Below are positions 55,955 to 64,000 of a stretch of DNA of 64,000 bases, piece by piece (the first letter of the stretch is position 1; the number at the start of each line of letters is the position of its first letter). Made by a program: the position numbers and the translations under genes. The notes below the pieces were generated by a model. It was not told the origin of the DNA, did no database searches, and saw only the letters and a program-made list of their open reading frames with translations. The DNA is taken from NCBI RefSeq assembly GCF_030687495.1, contig NZ_CP117435.1:6218156-6282155 (forward strand). Direction: 5' to 3'. The DNA comes from Pseudomonas sp. FP453 (GTDB lineage: Bacteria > Pseudomonadota > Gammaproteobacteria > Pseudomonadales > Pseudomonadaceae).

Positions 55955-56901
55955 TGGCCGCCGCGCCTGACCGCAAGACCTTCGAGGCGGCTGCCAGCTG
56001 GTATGTGCAGTTTCAGTCCCAGCCGCCAACGCCTGCCGAACGATACGCCTGGCAGCAATGGCTCAATGGCGATCCGTCCCATCAGGCTGCGTGGAACCAG
56101 ATGGAACAATTGCAGCGCAGTCTCGGTGCCCTGCCCCAGGACGTTACCCGTCGTGCCTTGTCGACCACGCAACAACGCCGGCAGGTCCTCAAGTGGATGT
56201 TGGCACTCGGCAGCACTGGATACCTCGGTTGGAATGTTCAACAACACACGTCCCTGGGCAATGTGTGGGCCGACTACCGCACTGCTGTAGGACAGCGGCG
56301 GCGTATCGAACTGGCCGACGGCACGCAGATCGACCTCAATACCGGCACCGCCATCGATGTCGCGTTCGATGGGCGCCAGCGTTTGATTCGCCTGCGCGAA
56401 GGTGAAGTACTTATCCACACCGGCAAATCGGGTGGCCAAACGCCCTTTTATGTCGACACTCGCCAAGGCCGGGTCCAGGCATTGGGCACGCGATTCAGCG
56501 TGCGCCAACTGGCGGATTCCACACGGGTCGGTGTTTTGGAGGACAGGGTAAGCGTGTCGCCAGCTGATCAGCCTGCACACAGGCGTGTGCTCGTTGCCGG
56601 TGAAAGTGCTGACTTCGATCGGCAAAACGTCGGACCGGACCAACCGTTTTTTCGTAGTCAAGCGGCTTGGGTTGATGGCCAGTTGATCGTTTTGGATGTG
56701 CGCCTTGGTGACGTCATCGGCGAACTGGCCCGTTATCGCCACGGCTTGATCCAGTGCGATCAGGCTTCACAACGCCTGCGCGTGTCCGGGACGTTCCGCC
56801 TGGACTCTATCGATGCCGTGCTGGCCAACCTGCAGGCGACGCTGCCGATCCAGGTGAAATACTTCACCCGCTATTGGGTGTCGGTGCAGCGAATCGGCTG
56901 A
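55954..56901 (+). CDS. FecR-like sigma-factor regulator
   Basis: A 315-residue FecR. The cytoplasmic anti-sigma part contains the paired-Trp region (AASWYVQFQSQPPTPAERYA, then WQQWLNGDPSHQAAWNQME). One membrane span (VLKWMLALGSTGYLGW) follows, then the periplasmic FecR domain (ADYRTAVGQRRRIELADGTQ, LREGEVLIHTG) and a C-terminal STN-like end. It relays receptor occupancy to the sigma factor. The ATG overlaps the sigma stop codon (TGATG). Confidence 0.88.
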   Translation: MAAAPDRKTFEAAASWYVQFQSQPPTPAERYAWQQWLNGDPSHQAAWNQMEQLQRSLGALPQDVTRRALSTTQQRRQVLKWMLALGSTGYLGWNVQQHTSLGNVWADYRTAVGQRRRIELADGTQIDLNTGTAIDVAFDGRQRLIRLREGEVLIHTGKSGGQTPFYVDTRQGRVQALGTRFSVRQLADSTRVGVLEDRVSVSPADQPAHRRVLVAGESADFDRQNVGPDQPFFRSQAAWVDGQLIVLDVRLGDVIGELARYRHGLIQCDQASQRLRVSGTFRLDSIDAVLANLQATLPIQVKYFTRYWVSVQRIG

Positions 56902-56991
56902 CAAAAAAATAGTCCACAAGGGGGTTATCTTTTTTCTACCTGGCGCGGCCCTACAGGTAATTACGACGCAACCTTCAGGGCTTCCTCACAC

Positions 56992-59418
56992 ATGCGCCTT
57001 CCCAACCAGCTTCGCCAGCGACTCTCCTGCCACGGCATTACGTACGGTCTACTGTTGAGCACCGCCACTGCCGTCGGGGTGTTCCTGCCTTCCAGTGCGA
57101 TGGCTGCGCACTACAGCATTGCCGCCGGCCCGCTGGACAGCGCCTTGAGCCAATTCGCCGCCAGGGCCAATATCATTCTGTCTTTTTCCCCACAGCAAAC
57201 CGCACGATTGCGCAGTCCGGGGTTGGTTGGGGATTACTCGGTAGAGCAGGGTTTTGCACTGCTACTGCGTGAATCTGGCCTACAGGCCGTCGTCCAGGCG
57301 CCGGGCAGTTATGTATTACAAGCCGCACCCACCGGGGAACTGACCCTGGCCCCGACCACCATCAGTACTTATCAACAGGCTGGTTTCGCTCAAGAGATCG
57401 CCGCAGACGTCGGCTACAAGGCGCAAAACAGTCGGATCGGCACCAAGACCAGCACGCCTTTGTCGGAAACTCCGCGTTCGGTATCGGTCGTCACCGGCCA
57501 GCGCATCAAGGACCAGAAGTCCCAGACCCTGACCGAAGTGCTCGGTTATGTGCCTGGTATCTTCGCGCCGCCGTTCGCCGCCGGTGATGGTCTGGCGGGC
57601 GACCTGTTTTTCATTCGCGGTTTCAACGCCACCGATTACGGCTACGGATTGCTGCGCGATGGCCTACGCGTACAAGGCAACCGCTACGACACTACCAGCG
57701 AGCCCTATGGCCTGGAACGGGTCGAGATCTTCCGTGGTCCGTCGTCCCTGCTTTATGGTGAAAACGCTCCCGGCGGCCTGGTGAACCTGGTGAGCAAGCA
57801 CCCAACCAGCGCGCCACAGGGCGAAGTGCAACTGGGTTACGGCTCGAATAACCGTCGCCAGCTGGGTGTGGATATCTCCGGCCCGCTCACGGACGCCGGC
57901 AACATACTCGGCCGCGTGGTGATGCTTGGCCGCAAGTCCGACACCCAGACGGACCATGTGCCGGATGATCGCCTCTACATCGCGCCGTCCCTGACCCTGA
58001 ATTTCGACGATTACAACACCCTGACGCTGTTGGCCAACTACCAGAAAGACCACACCAACCTGGAGCTTGGCTTACCCGCCGCAGGTACTTTGCTGACCAA
58101 CCCGAATGGCAAGTTATCCAAGCACACCATGCTCGGCGACCCGAACTGGAACACCTTTGAGCGTGAAGCCTGGAGCACGGGCTATGAGTTCAGCCACAGC
58201 TTCAATGACGATTGGCAGTTCCGCCAGAACTCACGCTACATGCAGTCGCGTATCACCCGTCACGAAACCTGGCCAGGCGACCTGAACAACCGAGGCTTCG
58301 GCACCCAGCTGAACATGAACGCCTACGACCGCTACAACAAGTCGATGGTGTACTCCCTGGATAACCAACTTGAAGGAAAATTCCAGCTGGGCGAACTGGA
58401 AAACACGGTTTTGTTCGGCGCGAGCTACGATCGGACCTCCTTCAACCAGGACTGGGACGCGGGTTTCGCCGGGACCATCAATGTGTATAACCCGGTTTAC
58501 CTGCGTGAGCCGACCACCCCGCTGGCGGTGCAGAACACCTTGCTCGAACAGCAGATGAAAGGGGTTTATGCACAGGTCCAGAGCAAGTACGACCACTGGC
58601 TGTTTTTGCTCGGCGGGCGCCAGGATTGGGTCGATAGCCAATTCCGGGACAAGGTGAAACCCTCATCGGACTCAAGCACCACCGAGCAGAAGTTCACCTA
58701 CCAGGGCGGTGTGATGTACCAGTTCGACAACGGCCTTACGCCGTATGTCAGCTACTCCACTGCGTTCGTCCCGGTTCAACAGATCTCGGTCACAGGTTCT
58801 CCGCTCAAGCCAATCACCAGCCGCCAATACGAAGTGGGTGTGAAGTACGAGCCGATCGGTTGGGACACGGCGATGACGCTGTCGGTGTATGACCTGCGCA
58901 AACAGGACGATACCTACCTCGACAGCACCACCAACACCTACCGCCAAGTGGGCGAAAGCCGGGCCAAGGGCGCCGAAGTGGAGATCAACAGCAACATCAC
59001 CCCGAACCTGAATCTGACGGCGGCCTACACCTACACCGACGCGCGGATTACCAAGGACACGGCCGGTTCGTTAGTCGAGGGGAACCAGATGACCGGTGTT
59101 CCGCGTAACCAGGCATCTGTATGGGGCAAATACCGGTTCCTGGAGGGCCAACTCAAGGGGTTGTCCCTGGGCGGTGGTGTGCGTTACTTCGATAGCGCCT
59201 ATTCCTACACCAAGCCCACTCTCTACGGGAAACTCGACCCCGGCAGCGTCACATTGGTGGATGCGGCCATCGGCTACCAGATCGATACCCACTGGTCGGT
59301 CGACCTGAACGCCAAGAACCTGTTCGACAAGGAATATGTATCCGGTTGCAACGATGCAGGGCGTTGCTATTGGGGAGACAGCCGTACCTTGCTCGGTACG
59401 GTGTCCTACAACTGGTGA
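56992..59418 (+). CDS. TonB-dependent siderophore receptor with signalling domain
   Basis: An 808-residue outer-membrane receptor. A signal peptide ends near SSAMA (about residue 38). An STN signalling domain follows (YSIAAGPLDSALSQFAARAN), then the plug (SETPRSVSVVTGQRIKDQKS; GLERVEIFRGPSSLLYGENA), and the barrel closes with LLGTVSYNW. The STN domain fits regulation through the adjacent FecR/sigma pair. The end CNDAGRCYWGDSRTL recalls hydroxamate receptors such as FhuA/FiuA, but I cannot assign the ligand. It runs convergent to mnmE with 19 bp between. Confidence 0.9.
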   Translation: MRLPNQLRQRLSCHGITYGLLLSTATAVGVFLPSSAMAAHYSIAAGPLDSALSQFAARANIILSFSPQQTARLRSPGLVGDYSVEQGFALLLRESGLQAVVQAPGSYVLQAAPTGELTLAPTTISTYQQAGFAQEIAADVGYKAQNSRIGTKTSTPLSETPRSVSVVTGQRIKDQKSQTLTEVLGYVPGIFAPPFAAGDGLAGDLFFIRGFNATDYGYGLLRDGLRVQGNRYDTTSEPYGLERVEIFRGPSSLLYGENAPGGLVNLVSKHPTSAPQGEVQLGYGSNNRRQLGVDISGPLTDAGNILGRVVMLGRKSDTQTDHVPDDRLYIAPSLTLNFDDYNTLTLLANYQKDHTNLELGLPAAGTLLTNPNGKLSKHTMLGDPNWNTFEREAWSTGYEFSHSFNDDWQFRQNSRYMQSRITRHETWPGDLNNRGFGTQLNMNAYDRYNKSMVYSLDNQLEGKFQLGELENTVLFGASYDRTSFNQDWDAGFAGTINVYNPVYLREPTTPLAVQNTLLEQQMKGVYAQVQSKYDHWLFLLGGRQDWVDSQFRDKVKPSSDSSTTEQKFTYQGGVMYQFDNGLTPYVSYSTAFVPVQQISVTGSPLKPITSRQYEVGVKYEPIGWDTAMTLSVYDLRKQDDTYLDSTTNTYRQVGESRAKGAEVEINSNITPNLNLTAAYTYTDARITKDTAGSLVEGNQMTGVPRNQASVWGKYRFLEGQLKGLSLGGGVRYFDSAYSYTKPTLYGKLDPGSVTLVDAAIGYQIDTHWSVDLNAKNLFDKEYVSGCNDAGRCYWGDSRTLLGTVSYNW

Positions 59419-59437
59419 GACGCTGTGGATAACTCGG

Positions 59438-60808
59438 CTATTTGCCGATGCAGAAACTGGAAAAGATCCGCCCCAACAAATCATCGGAGCTGAAGGCGCC
59501 GGTGATTTCCCCCAGCAGCTGCTGCGCCTGGCGTAAATCTTCTGCCAGCAGCTCTCCTGCGCCTGCCAGGGTCAGCTGTGCCCGACCATGCTCCAGCGCC
59601 GCGCTGGCATGGCGCAACGCCTCCAGGTGCCGGCGCCGCGCACTGAAGCTGCTTTCCGAGGTCTGCTCGTAGCCCATGCAGGCCTTGAGATGATCACGCA
59701 GCAATTCCAGGCCGTCACCCGCCGACTTCGCGCTCAAGCTGATGGTGACGTGGCCATCCTCGCTGGTTTCCATGGCAATCGCCTCGCCCGTCAGGTCAGC
59801 CTTGTTGCGGATCAACGTGACTTTGGCCGGGTCTGGCCGCTGTTCGAGGAATTCCGGCCACAGGGCAAAGGGGTCCACCGCCTCAGGTGCGGTGGCATCC
59901 ACCACCAGCAACACACGATCGGCCTCACTGATGGCCTTGAGCGCCCGTTCCACGCCGATCTTCTCTACCTGGTCATCCGTATCCCGCAAACCGGCGGTGT
60001 CGACCACATGCAGCGGCATGCCGTCGATGTGGATATGTTCGCGCAGGATATCCCGCGTCGTGCCGGCAATCTCGGTAACGATGGCCGCTTCGCGCCCTGC
60101 CAGGGCGTTGAGCAGGCTGGATTTACCGGCATTGGGCCGCCCGGCGATCACCACGGTCATGCCATCACGCAGCAAGGCGCCCTGCCCGGCTTCGCGCAGC
60201 ACTGTGGATAACTCCTCGCGGACTTTATCCAGCATCGCCAACACGTGGCCATCGGCGAGGAAGTCGATTTCCTCCTCGGGAAAATCAATCGCCGCCTCGA
60301 CATAGATGCGCAAGCTGATCAGTTGCTCGGTCAAGTTATGCACACGCAGGGAAAACGCGCCCTGCAACGAGCGCAACGCATTGCGTGCAGCCTGTGCAGA
60401 ACTGGCCTCGATCAAGTCGGCAATCGCTTCGGCCTGGGCCAGGTCGAGCTTGTCGTTCAGGAACGCGCGTTCGCTGAATTCCCCCGGCCGCGCCAGGCGG
60501 CAGCCCAATTGCAGGCAGCGCTGCAGCAACATGTCGAGAACGACCGGGCCACCGTGGCCCTGTAATTCCAAAACATCTTCACCGGTAAATGAATTCGGCC
60601 CCGGGAAATAGAGGGCCAGGCCTTCGTCCAACACGCTTTGGTCAGCATCGAGGAAGGGGCCGTAATGTGCATAACGTGGTTTCAGCTCTCGCCCGCTGAT
60701 GGCCTGGGCAGCCACGCCGGCAAGCGGCCCGGAAATACGCACAATACCGACACCGCCGCGACCTTGAGCGGTAGCGACAGCAGCGATGGTTTCACGAGGA
60801 GCACTCAT
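59438..60808 (-). CDS. mnmE: tRNA modification GTPase MnmE (TrmE)
   Basis: A 456-residue GTPase. The N-terminal folate-binding domain begins [20 protein letters not shown]. The G domain has G1 [10 protein letters not shown]2 TRDI, G3 [10 protein letters not shown] and G4 RNKADL. The C-terminal CIGK supplies the catalytic-site Cys. It forms a complex with MnmG to modify U34. I start at MSAPRETI (60808), the usual Pseudomonas start, rather than six codons upstream. Confidence 0.97.
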   Translation of the reverse strand: MSAPRETIAAVATAQGRGGVGIVRISGPLAGVAAQAISGRELKPRYAHYGPFLDADQSVLDEGLALYFPGPNSFTGEDVLELQGHGGPVVLDMLLQRCLQLGCRLARPGEFSERAFLNDKLDLAQAEAIADLIEASSAQAARNALRSLQGAFSLRVHNLTEQLISLRIYVEAAIDFPEEEIDFLADGHVLAMLDKVREELSTVLREAGQGALLRDGMTVVIAGRPNAGKSSLLNALAGREAAIVTEIAGTTRDILREHIHIDGMPLHVVDTAGLRDTDDQVEKIGVERALKAISEADRVLLVVDATAPEAVDPFALWPEFLEQRPDPAKVTLIRNKADLTGEAIAMETSEDGHVTISLSAKSAGDGLELLRDHLKACMGYEQTSESSFSARRRHLEALRHASAALEHGRAQLTLAGAGELLAEDLRQAQQLLGEITGAFSSDDLLGRIFSSFCIGK

Positions 60809-60840
60809 CAGCAGGTTCCAGAACAAAAGTGACGGAAAGC

Positions 60841-60862
60841 AAAACGCCCCACTAGGGGGCGT
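60841..60862 (-). terminator. Terminator after yidC
   Basis: ACGCCCC (60844-60850) pairs with GGGGCGT (60856-60862); on the minus strand the stem is followed by TTTTG. It separates the rpmH-rnpA-yidD-yidC unit from mnmE. Confidence 0.75.
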
Positions 60863-60887
60863 CTTGAGTGGTTACCCACAGAGTAAA

Positions 60888-62591
60888 TTACGCTTCGGCT
60901 TTTTTGGTAGCCGCTTCGATTTTACGTGTGATGTACCACTGTTGAGAGATCGACAACACGTTGTTGACTACCCAGTACAGCACCAGACCCGCTGGGAACC
61001 ACAGGAAGAAGAAGGTGAAGATGATTGGCATCATTTTCATTACCTTGGCCTGCATCGGATCCGGCGGAGTCGGGTTCAGACGCTGCTGGATAAACATGGT
61101 CGCGCCCATGATGATCGGCAGGATAAAGAACGGGTCTTTGATCGACAGGTCAGTAATCCACAGGATGAACGGCGCCTGGCGCATTTCCACGCTTTCCAGG
61201 AGAACCCAGTAAAGCGACAGGAACACCGGCATCTGTACCAGAATCGGCAAGCAACCACCCAACGGGTTGATCTTCTCTTTCTTGTACAGCTCCATCATGG
61301 CCTGCGACATTTTCTGCCGGTCGTCACCATGTTGCTCTTTCAACGCTGCCAGTTTCGGCGCCACGGCACGCATGCGCGCCATCGACTTGTAGCTGGCTGC
61401 CGACAGTGGGAAGAAGATCCCCTTGATCAGCATGGTCAGGAAGATGATCGAGAAGCCCCAGTTACCGACGATGCTGTGGATATGTTGCAGCAGCCAGAGG
61501 ATCGGCTGGGCAATGAACCACAGAATGCCGTAGTCCACAGTCAGTTCCAGACCTGGGGACAACTCTTTGAGCACAGCCTGGCTTTTCGGGCCGGCGTACA
61601 GAGTGGCGCTGGTTTCAGCCTTGGCACCTGGTGCGACGGTCAACGCCGGGCCAGTGTAGCCAATGATGTAGTTGCCTTTGGTGTCCTTGCGCGCCGCGAC
61701 CAGGTTGTTCTGGCCAGGCTGAGGAATCCACGCAGTCACGAAGTAGTGTTGCAACCAAGCCACCCAGCCGCCGTTCACGTTGTAGGTGATCGGGGCCTTT
61801 TGCTTGTCTTCGGCAACCTTGTCGATATCTTTCATCGACACTTTTTTGTACGGCTCCGAACTTGTCCACAGGGCAGCGCCCAGGTAAGTCGCGGTGCCAG
61901 TAGCGGTGCTGGACGACGGATCGGAGCTGGCGTCACGCTTGAGCTGGGCAAACATTGCGCCAGTCCAGGGCTGTGCGCTCTGGTTGTCGATCAAGTAGGT
62001 GACCACGATGTCGTACAAGCCGCGTTTCAGGGTGAAACGCTTGATGTAGTTGACGCCGTCCTTGCTGAATTTCAGGTCGACGACCAACTGGTCCTGGCCA
62101 TCGGCCAGTTGATAACTCTTCTTCTCCGAGGAGAAAACCGGACGACCGGTAGGGCTCGCATCCGGGCCGTTGGTGCCGATCAAGCCACTTTGCGCTTGAT
62201 AAACACGTTCGCCACCGTTATCGAACAACTGGAATGGAATTTCCGGGTGATCCTGACGACGCGGATACAGCGGAAGAGTCAGTTTGGCGACATCGCCACC
62301 TTGCGGGTCGATAGCCAGGTCCAATACATCCGTTTTTACCTGGATGAGGTCTGTGCTGGCGGCAACTGGTACTTCTGCGGGTGCGTTTGTTTCGCCCGCT
62401 GCGCGTGGAATGTCATCACTGGCGGCAGTGTTGGCGCCGCTCACTGTATCGGGTAGCCCCGCTGGAACAGCATTGGCAGCAACATTCTGAGTCGGCAGGG
62501 CAGCTTGGCCGTAGTCCTGGTTCCAGTTAAGGACCATGACGTAGGACACGATTGCCAGGGCGACGATCAGGATCGTGCGTTTAATATCCAT
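60888..62591 (-). CDS. yidC: Membrane protein insertase YidC
   Basis: A 567-residue insertase. An N-terminal anchor (TILIVALAIVSYVMVLNW) is followed by the large periplasmic beta domain and the conserved five-helix core (WGFSIIFLTMLIKGIFFPLS, with the groove Arg nearby in MARMRAVAP; then CLPILVQMPVFLSLYWVL). It inserts small membrane proteins such as the AtpE c subunit. Two bases separate it from yidD. Confidence 0.97.
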   Translation of the reverse strand: MDIKRTILIVALAIVSYVMVLNWNQDYGQAALPTQNVAANAVPAGLPDTVSGANTAASDDIPRAAGETNAPAEVPVAASTDLIQVKTDVLDLAIDPQGGDVAKLTLPLYPRRQDHPEIPFQLFDNGGERVYQAQSGLIGTNGPDASPTGRPVFSSEKKSYQLADGQDQLVVDLKFSKDGVNYIKRFTLKRGLYDIVVTYLIDNQSAQPWTGAMFAQLKRDASSDPSSSTATGTATYLGAALWTSSEPYKKVSMKDIDKVAEDKQKAPITYNVNGGWVAWLQHYFVTAWIPQPGQNNLVAARKDTKGNYIIGYTGPALTVAPGAKAETSATLYAGPKSQAVLKELSPGLELTVDYGILWFIAQPILWLLQHIHSIVGNWGFSIIFLTMLIKGIFFPLSAASYKSMARMRAVAPKLAALKEQHGDDRQKMSQAMMELYKKEKINPLGGCLPILVQMPVFLSLYWVLLESVEMRQAPFILWITDLSIKDPFFILPIIMGATMFIQQRLNPTPPDPMQAKVMKMMPIIFTFFFLWFPAGLVLYWVVNNVLSISQQWYITRKIEAATKKAEA

Positions 62592-62593
62592 GA

Positions 62594-62839
62594 TTACTCG
62601 GCCATCGAAGAAGAACGGGAGGTAGGGATAGGCGGAACCGGGTCATAACCACCGGGATTCCACGGATGACAGCGACCTAAACGACGAAAGGTCAGCCAGC
62701 CACCGCGCAGAAGACCATGATTTTCTATGGCCTCTAACGCGTAGCAGGAACAACTGGGGTAGAAACGACAGTGGTTGGCCATCAGGGGACTAATGGCATA
62801 GCGGTAAAACTGGATCGGAACGATTGCCAGTTTACGCAT
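62594..62839 (-). CDS. yidD: Membrane protein insertion efficiency factor YidD
   Basis: An 81-residue protein with the family Cys motif [19 protein letters not shown] and [16 protein letters not shown]. It supports YidC. The start overlaps the rnpA end by eight bases. The Cys pattern is complete. Confidence 0.95.
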   Translation of the reverse strand: MRKLAIVPIQFYRYAISPLMANHCRFYPSCSCYALEAIENHGLLRGGWLTFRRLGRCHPWNPGGYDPVPPIPTSRSSSMAE

Positions 62840-63236
62840 CAGGACTGTCTACCCCTACAGTTTCGGTGCTGACTGCTGGTGCTGGCTTGTGGGTACGCGC
62901 CAAACGTTTCCAGAGCTTGCCGAAATGCTGAATCAATTCGGGGTTTTCTACGTCCCCCAAGCCTTTGCGCGCGACGATAACAATATCCCAACCAACCAGA
63001 GTGTCCTGGTGGAGGCGAAACGATTCGCGCATCAGACGCTTGAGGCGATTGCGCTCAACGGAGAGCTTTACGCTCTTCTTGCCGATCACCAACCCGAGAC
63101 GGGGGTGATCCAGATCGTTGTTACGCGCAAGGAGCAGGAGATTTTTCCCCGGAACCTTGCCGGTGGGGGAGTCAAAGACTGCCTTGAAGTGCCGGGGGGT
63201 AAGCAGACGCTTTTCCCGACTGAAGTCCTGACTCAC
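62832..63236 (-). CDS. rnpA: Ribonuclease P protein component
   Basis: A 134-residue basic protein with the RNR box ([20 protein letters not shown]) that binds the P RNA. The GTG start at 63236 gives [20 protein letters not shown], the usual N-terminus; a longer upstream frame runs back through rpmH and is not used. It trims the 5' ends of pre-tRNAs. Confidence 0.95.
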   Translation of the reverse strand: MSQDFSREKRLLTPRHFKAVFDSPTGKVPGKNLLLLARNNDLDHPRLGLVIGKKSVKLSVERNRLKRLMRESFRLHQDTLVGWDIVIVARKGLGDVENPELIQHFGKLWKRLARTHKPAPAVSTETVGVDSPDA

Positions 63237-63252
63237 CGCAGGTACCGGATTA

Positions 63253-63387
63253 TCAAACTGCCAGACGTGCACGACCTTTGGCGCGACGACGCGACAGGAC
63301 AGCACGGCCGTTCTTGGTAGCCATGCGAGCACGGAAACCGTGAGTGCGGGCGCGTTTGATGGTGCTTGGTTGGAAAGTACGTTTCAT
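63253..63387 (-). CDS. rpmH: Ribosomal protein L34
   Basis: A 44-residue highly basic protein: [20 protein letters not shown], then [19 protein letters not shown], ending ARLAV. It is conserved beside dnaA in most bacteria. It lies 16 bp before rnpA and shares its transcript. Confidence 0.97.
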   Translation of the reverse strand: MKRTFQPSTIKRARTHGFRARMATKNGRAVLSRRRAKGRARLAV

Positions 63388-63469
63388 GGCGTTGTTACCT
63401 GGTTCGTCCACAACGGGCCGGAATGGCCCCCGTTTTAAGAGACCGGCGATTCTAGAGAAAGCAAGCCTC

Positions 63470-63973
63470 TAGGTCAATTTCCAACCAGCTTTTCCTGCAA
63501 TTAGATCTCTATACGGCAAAGCGTCCTTTTCCATCCGCTCGGCTTTCATGGGCAATGCCATAGATATAAAAATAAAGAAGGAAGTTATTTAAAGCTTTTC
63601 TGTAAAGCTTATAAAAGCTAGGCCGGCTATCATCTGTGGATAACTGCCTTGAGGCCATATTCCACGTGATGTACAGAGAATGACAACACGGGGGAGAAAC
63701 TGGGCTCTGCCTGTGCTCCGCTATCGGATAACCTGTGGGTGGAATGGGTTGTTATCCACAGGCCAGTTACCCACAGACTTTCGCCCCCACTTGTACAACG
63801 ACCTTAGGTGCGCTTATCCACAGAGCTTATGCACAGACCATTGGTCGCTTTTTTTGTGCTTAACGCGTTGATTTTGGCTGCCTTGTGCGCAACCTACATG
63901 TGGATAAGTGGGCAGCGCGCCGCTACAATGGCGGCTGTTTTTGCCTCACCGGCTTTCAACTTAGGGGATATCC
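63470..63973. other. oriC: Chromosomal replication origin oriC
   Basis: This is the gene-free stretch between rpmH and dnaA. Perfect DnaA boxes lie at 63635-63643 (reverse), 63752-63760, 63814-63822 and 63899-63907 (reverse), with TTATGCACA at 63827-63835 and TTACCCACA at 63767-63775. An AT-rich block with repeated AAAGCTT-type motifs (63560-63620) is the likely unwinding element, to the left of the boxes. The short ORF over 63680-63871 is a shadow. The dnaA promoter should also lie at the right end. Confidence 0.92.
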
Positions 63974-64000
63974 GTGTCAGTGGAACTTTGGCAGCAGTGC
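63974..64000 (+). CDS. dnaA: Replication initiator DnaA (first nine codons)
   Basis: GTG-initiated, encoding (M)SVELWQQC, the canonical Pseudomonas DnaA N-terminus; the gene continues past the right edge. A TTAGGGGAT ribosome site precedes it. Confidence 0.9.

Noticed and set aside
63680..63871. A 63-codon frame within oriC
   Set aside because: It overlaps several DnaA boxes, has no ribosome site and resembles no known protein.

Overview
The window comes from a Pseudomonas of the fluorescens group and covers the left flank of the chromosomal replication origin. The right half has the gene order typical of this genus beside oriC: glmS, glmR and glmU, the atp operon, parB and parA, rsmG and mnmG, mnmE, yidC-yidD-rnpA-rpmH, the DnaA-box region, and the first nine codons of dnaA at the right edge. 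Protein sequences such as AtpB, MnmG and RnpA match what I know of Pseudomonas. I see no rRNA, tRNA or CRISPR.

Layout. (1) 1-3.3 kb, minus strand: three adjacent SPFH/HflK-HflC-like membrane proteins; the third is cut by the window edge. (2) 3.6-9.3 kb, plus: a six-gene lipid operon resembling E. coli ynbABCD (CDP-alcohol phosphatidyltransferase, hydrolase-methyltransferase fusion, PAP2/dual-specificity phosphatase, CdsA-like protein) with an added PlsC-like acyltransferase and an unknown membrane protein. (3) 9.3-10.5 kb: a 'mobile mystery protein' A/B pair (HTH regulator plus Fic protein) preceded by four evenly spaced palindromes. (4) 10.7-18.8 kb: three tail-collar-domain proteins, a GNAT acetyltransferase and a 1916-residue autotransporter with about 525-bp tandem repeats. 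(5) 19.0-27.0 kb: a large alpha-2-macroglobulin and PbpC, the latter frameshifted twice. (6) 27.0-38.8 kb, minus: a surface-glycan locus with a Wzm/Wzt-type ABC exporter, nucleotidyltransferases, HAD and GDPD-like proteins, a cupin, glycosyltransferases, a WavE-like protein and a GMC oxidoreductase with a Tat-type small partner. This is the best candidate for an undescribed pathway. (7) 39.1-64 kb: the conserved origin-proximal block, interrupted between mnmG and mnmE by a FecI/FecR/TonB-receptor iron-uptake unit behind a Fur-like box.

The cell-envelope theme is strong: phospholipid remodelling, peptidoglycan synthesis and defence (A2M/PbpC), glycan export, UDP-GlcNAc supply (GlmS/GlmU) and membrane insertion (YidC). 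Two further points matter to a user of this sequence. First, five insertion-type frame disruptions (two in pbpC, one each in atpF, atpH and the sigma gene) are all repaired to normal family length by removing one or two bases. This points to sequence errors, or else to very recent mutations. Second, perfect DnaA boxes are strikingly frequent, but I found none in the accessory segments at about 8.1-19.2 kb and 25.7-41.9 kb. A secondary cluster lies upstream of mnmG.
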